Assembly (NCBI GenBank): GCA_949130485.1
Contig: OX422188.1
Span: forward strand, 1,635,722 to 1,699,721
DNA: 64,000 bases
Reading direction: 5' to 3'
Source of the DNA: Agelas oroides
Taxonomy: Eukaryota; Porifera; Demospongiae; Agelasida; Agelasidae
A program made the translations under genes and the position numbers. Below are positions 11,224-19,968 of the stretch, piece by piece. The first letter of the stretch is position 1. Every line of letters starts with the position of its first letter. A model generated the notes under the pieces. The model saw nothing but the letters and a program-made list of their open reading frames with translations, had not been told where the DNA came from and did not search any database.

Positions 11224-11268
11224 CTTCTTGATCAGATTCCACTGTTTTTCCTTCCCTTTCACATGTGG
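11224..11268 (-). CDS. Gene 1 exon 7: small linker exon
   Basis: A 45-nt exon, phase 1 to 1, with acceptor ACCACAG and donor AAG|GTGAAC, encoding a charged linker (GKTVESDQE). It is phase compatible with its neighbours. It is short, so confidence is modest. Confidence 0.45.
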
Positions 11269-11342
11269 CTGTGGTTTTCAGTAGGAGAGTTCTCAGTGAC
11301 TTAATGGTAACACAAAGGTACAAATATTAAAATGTGGTAAAC

Positions 11343-11388
11343 CTTTTGAGTGTTCATCCATGTCATCTACTTCAAGGCTTTCTGGTGG
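11343..11388 (-). CDS. Gene 1 exon 6: small linker exon
   Basis: A 46-nt exon open only in phase 0 (PPESLEVDDMDEHSK), leaving in phase 1. It fits the phase 0 donor proposed at 12502. It also contains an ATG, so it could instead be the start of a separate ZU5-UPA-Death gene. This is the main alternative to the fused model. Confidence 0.45.
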
Positions 11389-11503
11389 CTATTAGAACAA
11401 GAAAGCATTAGTAAATTTGCCATTTGAAATGAAGTATGGCCAGAAATCAATGGAGTCACAACTTATAGATCATTTTCGAACAAGACATGCTCAACTCATC
11501 AGA

Positions 11504-11686
11504 CTTAACACACCCCAAGTGCAAGATAAAGTATTCACATAATTAAATGATGTAATTGCCAGGCCAGGCAATGGACAGCAAAGCAATGGACATCCAATCT
11601 GAATGCATATCCATTGCTTTGCCTGGCCTGGCAATTACATCATTTAATTATGTGAATACTTTACCTTGCACTTGGGGTGTGTTAAG
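11504..11686. mobile_element. Foldback element (near-perfect palindrome)
   Basis: Two arms of about 68 bp (11504-11572 and 11618-11686) are near-perfect reverse complements. The loop of about 45 bp contains a second, smaller inverted repeat around AAAGCAATGGA. TTAA occurs at both outer ends (11505-11508 and 11682-11685). A single RNA strand would fold into a long hairpin. It lies between gene 1 exons 5 and 6. Confidence 0.8.
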
Positions 11687-12349
11687 CAGTATTACCTCTG
11701 ATGAGTTGAGCACGTCTTGTAGTTATGTTCACCAATTTGAAAAAGCCACCCTTCACCAACTACACCACCCTCACTCCTAAGAAAAACTCCAGAAAAAATA
11801 TCCCTGCTTACGTTGCATCACATGTTCATATGTCTATATGTGTATTGAGCAGCTCTACGGTGCTTGGTGCTAATGATGCACGAGTCTAAACTGATAAAGG
11901 TATATCTTTCTATTCATGAAAGAAGTGTGACTGTCATGTCTGGATCCTCGTTTGAAGGTGAAGCTTATCTCTCAATTCTATACCTTTCTAGCTAAGGTAA
12001 ATGTGCAGCATTAAACTCAATGTTCTTTGAGCATCTTGGGGTGTGGTTTGATAATGTCACAGTAAGTATTATCATCATAACAAAGACGGAGCTTTGTGAA
12101 CGTTTTGTAATTGAAATTCCCTAGAACCATAGTATTCTAACTCAGAAACAAGCTGGAATTGTATTGAAATATTTACAAAAGTGTGAAGCATAAAAAAAGT
12201 GATTCAGCATTTATGGTTTTCCCAGGAATGCACCATACTTCTCAACAGTCATCTTCTATACAAAAAATTCATTAGTGAGCAATGTGCAAATACCTGTTTA
12301 ATTTAAATCCATTTTCTGTATATCTCAAAACTTAAACAAATGTGCTCCA

Positions 12350-12501
12350 CTGATAGGTTGTTTGCCCAACCCCTAGCTGGAGCCATTTTGGAAGAATTTC
12401 TTTGTTAATATTAATGTTATGTTCCTGTATAATGGCCTTAACCATTGCTCCAGTATCATCATCCTGTAGAAACACTCACACTCTCCCAGATCTATGCCTA
12501 C
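12350..12501 (-). pseudogene. Decayed remainder of a duplicated Death-domain exon
   Basis: Together with 12502-12569, this stretch parallels the Death-domain exon at 12982-13326 (similar GEKPLQQQLAF, KIKVHQQVG and later ILPKWLQ-like pieces). It is broken by at least one frameshift and reaches a stop. It appears to be a tandem duplicate that has decayed, leaving only its first part usable. Confidence 0.6.
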
Positions 12502-12569
12502 CTGCTGATGGACCTTAATTTTCTTCTCTGGTCTGGAAAAGGCCAGTTGCTGTTGCAACGGTTTCTCAC
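12502..12569 (-). CDS. Gene 1 exon 5: residual Death-domain exon start
   Basis: A 68-nt exon from acceptor ACCCAG to donor CAGCAG|GTAGGC, phase 1 in, phase 0 out. It encodes only the first two helices of a duplicated Death domain. The donor lies inside what was coding sequence in the intact copy at 12982-13326. Its use is inferred from the need for a phase 0 join to exon 6. Confidence 0.4.
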
Positions 12570-12981
12570 CTGGGTAAAACAATGCAAAGATTATGCCTGT
12601 TTAGTAGTTGCATGCTATATAGAAATGCATCTCAACCATTCAAAAATGTGAGAGTGGCTGTAAGGAACACAACACAAAGATTTGACAAAGGAAGAATTAC
12701 CACCAGAAGTATTAAGTAAAAATGAGAAGTGAACAGAAACTGTGGCAAGTACTAAGTTCACTAAGCATGCCGCCCTTATCCGTCTCAGTACAGATTTCCC
12801 CACTATATGAGATCATGTTTCATGTGTCTATGAGTATATATTTGCCCAGCTGCTACTTGCACTTGCTGACAATAACTTTGATTGCTTGTGTGTGGTACCG
12901 TTTATGTGCCCGGCTATACGTTAGCTGTATTATTGGAAAGTAACTCTACTTGAAGAATGAAAGCTACATAGTTGTAATTAC

Positions 12982-13326
12982 CTGTGGAAATCTTGTGTCC
13001 TGCGCCTTCTTCATCAACTGACTGTAATGAACTTTCTATGTCTTTAGCAAGACTCTTCAGGTCTATATCTCTCAAAACTTCAATCAGTGTGTTCCATGTG
13101 ACAGGTTGCTTGCCCATCCCTCGGAGCCATTTCAAAAGGATTTCTTGGCTAGCATTCTCTGCATTATTGTTATGCTTCATGGCAATAGCCTCGACTTTTA
13201 CTCCATTCTTATCGTCCAGTAGAAACACTCCCAGATCTATGTACTTTACTCCTATCTGCTCATGGACCTTAATTTTCTCCTTTGCTCCAGGAAAGGCCAG
13301 TAGTTGTTGTAAGGTTGGTTTCGCAC
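12982..13326 (-). CDS. Gene 1 exon 4: Death domain
   Basis: A 345-nt exon, phase 1 to 1, between acceptor CAACAG and donor ACAG|GTAATT. It encodes about 115 residues: AKPTLQQLLAF, then KIKVHEQIGVKYIDLGVFLL, VEAIAMKHNNN, EILLKWLRGMG, TWNTLIEVLRDI and LAKDIESSL, the helix order of a Death domain including the conserved W in the fifth helix. It follows the NACHT-LRR exon through two linker exons. Its tail (GHKIS) repeats the tail of exon 3, which suggests exon duplication. Death domains mediate homotypic recruitment in apoptosis and innate immune signalling. Confidence 0.75.
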
Positions 13327-13384
13327 CTGTTGTAAAGCAATACAAAGGTATGCCTGGTTAGTAGCTGCATGTTATATATAGTGT

Positions 13385-13767
13385 TAAGGCCACTCCAAAT
13401 AATCTTTAGTTTCTGGTCCTCCGCCCATGTCTGTTTTTCATGATTCAATTTATGAGGACTACGCAGTTATTAGCGTGAATTTCCGTGGAGGAAATGACTG
13501 TTGTGTAGTTCTGAAAAGCAGAACAGAGTTCTATGCATTTGCGGACCTCCCAAACATCATTCATCACCCTCCGCGGCTACTATTGCAATGTCATCGAGCA
13601 GCAGGTGAACTTACGAAAGCAACTGCAGCTACAAAGGGCATAATATTGCATAATTATGCAATGCCGGAGATTTTGTAGTCCTATAGTCTTAATCACCCGC
13701 CCGCCCGCCCGCATCTTATTGGAAGGAAGGGTAGGACCAGAAACTAAAGATTAATTTGGAGTGGCCT
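13385..13767. mobile_element. MITE with AGGCCACTCC terminal repeats
   Basis: Inverted repeats of about 38 bp begin AGGCCACTCCAAAT and include TTTAGTTTCTGGTCCT. TA borders both ends, suggesting a Tc1/mariner-type origin. It lies in the intron between gene 1 exons 3 and 4. The ORF at 13427-13678 inside it is not recognised. Confidence 0.75.
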
Positions 13768-13793
13768 AACTGCATAAAACTTGTAATAGTCAC

Positions 13794-13926
13794 TTTTGGA
13801 AATCTTGTGTCCTGTATCTTCTTCATTGAATGACTGTGATGAAGTAGTACTGCTGGGTTTTGAAGGTCGACGAAAAAGGCTTCTAGACAGGGAGTCCATA
13901 CTATCTGTGCTCGAACCAGCTGAAGA
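13794..13926 (-). CDS. Gene 1 exon 3: serine-rich linker
   Basis: A 133-nt exon, phase 0 in, phase 1 out, encoding a Ser/Arg-rich linker (SSAGSSTDSMDSLS, RRPSKPSSTTSSQS). Acceptor GTTCAG is good. The donor AAAA|GTGACT is weak. The paralogous tail in exon 4 ends with a better donor at the same place, which supports the boundary. Confidence 0.55.
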
Positions 13927-14004
13927 CTGAACACAGAAGACATAAAACAGTCACATACATGTATAGTCACACATAGCTTTATTTTAGCAGAACAACAATC
14001 ATAC

Positions 14005-14064
14005 CTTCTTTTTGAATGCTTTTCTGCTTTCTGGTTCAGCTGAGTGTGAGTCTTCTCTTGCAAA
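14005..14064 (-). CDS. Gene 1 exon 2: charged linker
   Basis: A 60-nt exon, phase 0 to 0, between acceptor TGTACAG and donor AAGAAG|GTATGA, encoding a charged stretch (FAREDSHSAEPESRKAF). It follows directly on the large NACHT-LRR exon, whose own donor is AATAAG|GTATGA. Confidence 0.6.
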
Positions 14065-14126
14065 CTGTACACAGTAAACAATCATGTTAAAAGGTCATTC
14101 ATTTACAGCACAATGTTTATTCATAC

Positions 14127-17100
14127 CTTATTACTGAGTATCCTCTCCAAATTCAATCCTTGAGCCTCCAGACTGCCATAAACTGGGTTTCCTTGAAGAG
14201 AGATGCAGCTAAGCTGAGGACACGCAGTTCCAGCCAGCTTGAGAAATATGGTAGTGGCATCCACCCGTATCTTGTTGTCTTCAAGACTCCATTTCTGTAG
14301 CTCTGGATGTGTAAAGAGTGTTTGGCCGCTGGTAGCCCCTTCGGAGAATGTTGTTTGAAAGCGGTTGTACCTCAGATCATCTGAGCCTATTTGGCAGCTG
14401 CGAGACGAGAGGTTTTTCAAAGACTGGCAGACAGTAAGAAAGGCTAGGAGGACCTCAATGCCATACCCAGTGAAGTAGTTGTCGCTAATCCTGAGATATT
14501 GAAGGTGAGTATTGGGTTTCAGTGTGTCACAGAACCACTTTAGATCTGAACCATTAGGTGTACATGAGTGTACTTGGGAAGGGTCCAACAATTGGTGAAT
14601 GAAGGTAGACATGTCTGCCTCATTTGTTTTGCCAATTTCATTATCTGTGAGGTTTAGGTCATCAAGAGAGGTGTTGCTCGAGAGAGCACGAAGGAGGATA
14701 GTAGCTCCCTTACTGCCCAAGTTGCACTTTGAAAGACCAAGGGAACATACCTGGCAGTGTTCAAATTCCAACATTCTACCCAGGTGCAAAGCTCCCTCTG
14801 GTCCTAGAGGATTTCCCTCAAGGTGAAGGCGGGTAACAGGTAGACTACCAGTATTGACTACTTCCACTAGTTGGTGTACGCCTTCTGCATGCAAGTCATT
14901 CTCTAGTAACTCAGGATGAGAAATCATGTGGCCTGTTGGCACTAAGCATTTTGTCATGCTAGAAAGACAATTAGCAAACTTGTGCATGCCTTCGTCAGTC
15001 AGTTTGGCCCTGTTCACCCATATATTGTGTGGGTGTTTCAGTGCAGCCAAGGCTCTGCCAAAAGCTTCTGCACCAACTAAGCTCAGTGAATTGCACGATA
15101 TATCAAGGTCTTCTATATTTGAGCAGTGTGATGCAACTGTATCAAGTAGAGAAGCAATGGCAGCTTCATCAGCACATGTACCACCTAATACTCCCCTGAT
15201 TCTGAAGACTTTCAGGTTTTGTAGCCCTTGTAAAACCTTGACAAGCTGTTCAACTCCTAATACACCAAGCGAATTTCCTGACAAAACTAGCTCAGTAAGT
15301 TGCTTGTGATTCACTAAATATGATATTAGCTTTGCCGCACCATCCTCTTTTATCCCCATGTTTTTGAGATTAATCTTTTGTAGTGAAGAACCCACTTCAA
15401 AGATGTGAGCTAGGACTGTAGCTCCAGATGGTCCAACATTGTTCGATGTGAGATCAAGCTCCTTGAGAGGTGTAAAAGCAAGGCAAGCATCTGACATGTA
15501 CCTAAAGCTCTCAGCTGTAATATCAGCAAAAGGAAGGTGCAGCTTCTCAACCTTGAGTTGGAACTGGAATTGAATGAGTGATTTCACAATCTCCATCATT
15601 CCTCTATCACCAAAGTGGGAATATTTAAGCATTATCTTCAAAGACACCTCTTTTCTGCTGAATCTAGTTTGGCTGATTACATGGGCTATTGAAAGACAGT
15701 CATATGCAGAAAGACTGCCTTCATAAGGGCCAAATTTGCCCTTGAGGTTTGCAGCAACTCTCTCATTCACTACTTCAATATCTGCTTCATAAGCACAGCG
15801 ACAGAGGTGCAGTTTGTAGTTATAATCACTAATGTTGGACTTCAAGCATTTAAAGATGACACCTTCTGGTATTATCCTCTCACAATGAAGACCAAAGTAG
15901 AACTGCCACACTTTCTGGAAATGAGGAACTTTGAAATACTTGCGACTGGCAGCAATCTGGTCAAGCTCACTCACAGACAAAAGGTACCTGGCTGCCAAAT
16001 ATTCTTGGAAAGTGACATTGTTGAAATGGAAGGAAAGACTGCAATCAACAGCCATAAAGGTAAACCTGGACTGCAATAGGCCCAAACTTTGAAAAACAAT
16101 CGGAAGATCTCTTGAGGTGGAGTCAAATTTCCCTTCGATCTCCTCCCTTGTAAACTCAGTTTTGTTTTGTTTCAATCCAGTGAAGGCCAGATTGCAAAGT
16201 TTGGCCATAAGTGGAAGTAACTCGTCCAAGCTAGTTGCATCTTTGTATTGGGGAAAGTTTCTGTCTATTTCCCGACGGACTATGCTGAGGATAATCTGAG
16301 TGCACAGTTCAGTTGCCTTCAGTGGAATACTTTTTCCTGTTGACTTCCATAGGTAACAAATAATGACACAGTTGAGTGGGTTGGTACACACACTTTCAAG
16401 AACTGGGTTATCACTGAACTTTTGGAGGAGGGGAGCCGATTGTTCAGGGGTGATAAATTTTGATTTCACAAAGCTCTCAATATCCACTTTAGAGAAGCCT
16501 TGGAGTGTCACAAAGCGGTCGATGGAAGACATCTTGTACAAATCACGGGAAGCTGTAGTGCGAGAGGTTACAATCACAGATGCAAATGGCAGACACTTGT
16601 CTGAGAGAAGATCATGAAATATGGACCCTTCATGGAATAGTTCATCCCAACCATCCAGAATAAACAGACAGCCCTCTCCATCTCCGAGGTACTTGCCAAC
16701 ACTATCTCCAAGCTCTGGATAGCAGTGAGAAAGAAAGTCATTCACTGACTTTGATGATGCAACTTCTTTCATACACAGAGGTACAAAGAACACCAGCTGA
16801 TACTCATTCAAATTACCAGTGTCCTCTCCCCAATCACAAAGCAACTTTTCACAGAAGGTACTTTTTCCTGCCCCTGCTTCCCCCAACACTACTACTTTGC
16901 GAACTTTTCTTTCGTGAGTGTCATTTTTGAACAAGGCTTTGTAATCTAAAAGAATGGGGCCATCGGTACTTCCCAAACTAGAACTCTCAGTCTCTGTTTT
17001 GTTCTTCAATTCAGTGAGGGCTAGTCGGGGTTCAACTATTTCTTGATTTAGCAGTGGAGGCCACTGTGCATGTAGTTGTACCCTCTTTTCTCGATACCTT

Positions 17101-17795
17101 TTCTTCAGTGTTCTCATTAAGGAGGTAACTGGTGTTACATGCTCCTTCTCCACATGCAGAGGTCGGTCTTCAAACTCAGTAATGAAATTGGCAAGTTCAC
17201 TGTGTCCCAAGGGATTAGCTTTGTCCTCTCGAAGGCAGTGCACCAACTTTGACGCTCCATCTGGATGCCTTTGTAATGATTTCAGAAGTAGATCAACTCT
17301 TAATGTTTGTGACTCTGTGTCAACAACTGCACAGTACTCTGAAACTGACAGTAACTGCTGCTTGTTTAGTAGTGGCAATAGAGCATGTAGGTCAATCAGC
17401 ATATAGAGTTTCTCTTTCGTTTTCTCTGTTGCAAGAAAATCAACACTAACTTTCAATGGCATCAGTGAATGAGGGGTCCGAACCTCAATAGATGCACTGA
17501 GAATGGCAGCAAGTTTTTGATGAGGTTCATAATCTGGAGTGGAATTCAAGGTGCTGATTAAACTTCTTAGAGGATTGACACTCGTAGACATCAAAAGGTA
17601 AGAGAGAAGCAAATTGATCTTCTGCCATGGAGTCCTACCAAAAGCAAGCAGTTGTTCGAACTGTTCTTGTGTTAAACACTCTTTCTTGAAGAGCTGCAAT
17701 AGCAGGCCGAGACTTTCGACATCGAGATTTTCTTGGATTTCTTGATGTCTGAACAGTAAGATGTCAGTTCCATCTGCAGATATAGTCTCACTCAT
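14127..17795 (-). CDS. Gene 1 exon 1: NLR core (death-fold x2, NACHT, LRR)
   Basis: One exon of 3,669 nt starts at ATG 17795 and ends at a GT donor that overlaps an in-frame stop. It encodes a NOD-like receptor, a cytosolic innate sensor. Residues about 10-100 and 110-205 look like two CARD/Death-fold helical bundles. The NACHT ATPase has Walker A GEAGAGKST (305-313), Walker B LFILDGWDEL (377-386) and a sensor-1 region VIVTSRTTA. The winged-helix/superhelical part follows. From about 750 to 1220 there are ribonuclease-inhibitor-type LRRs (LKELDLTSNNVG, LTELVLSGNSLG, LDDLNLTDNEIG, LQYLRISDNYF). Both Walker motifs are intact. Expanded NACHT-LRR families are known in sponges and corals. Read alone it would be a complete NLR; splicing to further exons is inferred. 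Confidence 0.93.
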
Positions 17796-18053
17796 AATTC
17801 AAGGTCCTATCTTAGAATTCAGCTCAGTCACAGCCAGGTTAGGCATTGGAGTCTGCTGAAGCAGTCTTGAACCCAGCCTATTCTTACTCTGGAAGGTTTA
17901 CTGAAGTGTAACCGAATGCAGAATAAAGGGAAGAAGTAAGCACAAAAATGTAACTTAACTGGAAGAGATGAACATAAAATTGACAGAACCTTTAAATATT
18001 GGTCATGTTTCTAGCTAGTATCCACATAAACAAACTTTATGAGAGCTGTGAAG

Positions 18054-18061
18054 CTTATATA
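18054..18061 (-). promoter_or_regulatory. Possible TATA box of gene 1
   Basis: TATATAAG on the minus strand, about 260 bases upstream of the gene 1 ATG. In an AT-rich genome such a match is common, so this is only a candidate. Confidence 0.2.
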
Positions 18062-18114
18062 TACAAGGTATGAATAGTTAGCTGTCACTTTAGGAATTCT
18101 ATTTGGCAAGCTGA

Positions 18115-18242
18115 TAGGCTCGTTCACAGGCCTTCCCACTGTCCATTTTTGACTACTTCCAGTAGTTACGCAAAGACAGAGGGGGGGAGGTATGGTTAGG
18201 TGACGAAAACTGGATGGTGGGAAGGCCTGGGAACGAGGATAG
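18115..18242. mobile_element. Short foldback, CTCGTTCCCAGG-end family
   Basis: The inverted ends read TAGGCTCGTTCACAGG on the left and CTATCCTCGTTCCCAGG on the reversed right, with the similarity running on through CCTTCCCAC and TCCA. Total length is 128 bp. The same ends recur around other interiors at 30883-32985, 35083-35148, 36619-36723 and 37365-37487. Confidence 0.65.
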
Positions 18243-18244
18243 CA

Positions 18245-19280
18245 AAGTCACTGTTCACAGAAATAAAGTTCTGCTTCAACACCAATCACAAGCAACAGTA
18301 TAATAAAGCAGAACCATCTTTGAGGACTTAAAACTACCAATACTTAACCAAAGGATTACCATTTCATGGTCAATACCACCCTCAAACAGTGGCCACCCAC
18401 AATCATATAGCAGTCCTGCATGTCACACTTTAAACTGGATACATCCCCAGTAGGTGCAAAATTTGTTTGCGTAATCCATTGCCAAGCATGTGATGTCAAA
18501 TACAACAGTTGCCAACCATTATACAGGCACTACCATGTACCCAAAATGGTTTGTGTACAGTTAGAATGGGTCAAGGACAACATGGCTCAGCCTCGGCAGT
18601 CACTTAAGCCATTCTATTTTCTTTCACCACAAGTCCTCATCTGAATCTGAGTGAGCAATGTTATGTTGTCTCATTGGTGGAGCTATAGCCAGAACTGCAT
18701 CCACATTTAGAAGAGACAGTAAGGTATGTATATCTGTCACACTCAAATTGGCATGGGTAGTTGGTATGTGCACACAGGCATGTGAAAGGAACCAGAGCTG
18801 TCTGTACACAATCATCAAAAGTACACAGGACAATCTAGCTGGCACAGGTAAGGCAAAATGTTTAGCTCTCCATGCAATAGCCCACCAAGGCTGCATTGGT
18901 TCGCTGGCTTGATGCACCCTTGGCCCACTGATCCCTCCCTCCCATCCTCAAAGAAAGTGATCCCTGCACAGTACCTTGATACACAGTATACCACATCCAA
19001 CCGTCTGGAAGCTTTGTAGTGGGAGGGCCACAGGTGCATAAGCAACATGAACCTTTGCATTTGGTAGAAGATGCACCACCTCACTGACAGTCTTCGTACA
19101 CTTCAAACGAATGCTTTGCCATCTTCTCACAGCTTCGATTTACCATGCCTACTGTACTGTTCGATCCTACATAGTACCACATCTACATTGTACTGAACAC
19201 ATGAACACTGTGCGCATGTGTATTCCTAGTACTAAACTGATTGATCAATAATAAGGGTAGTGTAATGATTCAATTTGATA
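18245..19280. other. Intergenic region, nothing recognised
   Basis: About 1 kb between the gene 1 upstream region and the gypsy element. Short ORFs are present on both strands but none has codon or domain features that I recognise. Confidence 0.4.
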
Positions 19281-19285
19281 TAGGT

Positions 19286-19468
19286 TGTGGTGTTGTGACA
19301 AGGTGGGCACGCGTCTTGAACAACACAGTTTCAAAAGGACCCAAGTACAGACTGAGCATAGAATATATATGCGTGCAATATATAGAGATGATTACATAAT
19401 CTGACATAAGAAGGAGGAAACGGAAATAATAATCAGAAGTAATGAGTCTAGAGTTCACAGTCACCACA
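19286..19468 (-). repeat. Gypsy 3' LTR
   Basis: 183 bp, beginning TGTGGTGTTGTGACAAGG and ending CACCACA on the plus strand. It matches the LTR at 26652-26833 except for about one base near position 18. The polypurine tract lies directly to its right when read on the minus strand. Confidence 0.95.
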
Positions 19469-19493
19469 CATCCCCCCTCTCAGGCTTGTGGTA

Positions 19494-19761
19494 TCACAGT
19501 CCATAGCCATATCTCTCCACAGGCCTTCGAGGTCTTGAGGAACATCTCGGGGTAGGGTGGGATGGTAGCACAGGAGGAACTGATTGAAGTACAGGTGATG
19601 AGGATGTGTCTGGCAAGTACAATGGATCGACATTGTCACTCTTGTTCTGCTGAACCTTTGCATGTCTCACACGAAGTGAGTCCACATGTCTACGAACAGT
19701 GTGTCCAGACTCCAACTCCACATGGTAAGACAGAGGTCCTGTAACCTGTGCACCATAGACT
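19494..19761 (-). pseudogene. Gypsy pol C-terminus, cut off by inversion
   Basis: Encodes the end of gypsy integrase, with GPLSYHVELESGHTVRRHVDSLR, a motif family typical of the C-terminal domain after the DDE core. The upstream part of this domain lies in opposite orientation at 19762-19968. It is cut off from the rest of pol by the inversion breakpoint at 19761/19762. Confidence 0.8.
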
Positions 19762-19968
19762 GTAGCGCCATCTGAGCTTCTCATTGGTCGTCGCATCAGG
19801 TGCAGACTAGATTTATGGTTTCCGGACACCTCACAGAGAGTCGAGAGTCAACAGAGGAAGCAGAAGCAAACTCATGACTCGGCTGCTCCTTTGCGTTCCT
19901 TTTGTGTTGGTGATACAGTGTATGCTGAGAACTTCACCGGATCATCACCGAAGTGGTTACCAGGCACT
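19762..19968 (+). pseudogene. Inverted gypsy pol fragment
   Basis: Read on the plus strand, this stretch encodes the integrase segment APSELLIGRRIRCRL and onwards through VGDTVYAENF and PKWLPG, the part missing between the minus-strand pol pieces at 22575 and 19761. Its first 48 bp (19762-19809) are an exact inverted copy of 22626-22673. It moved together with the adjacent DDE transposon in a single inversion. Confidence 0.85.

Noticed and set aside
14599..17449. Plus-strand ORFs opposite the NLR exon
   Set aside because: They are shadows of the 1,224-codon minus-strand frame, which has clear NACHT and LRR motifs.
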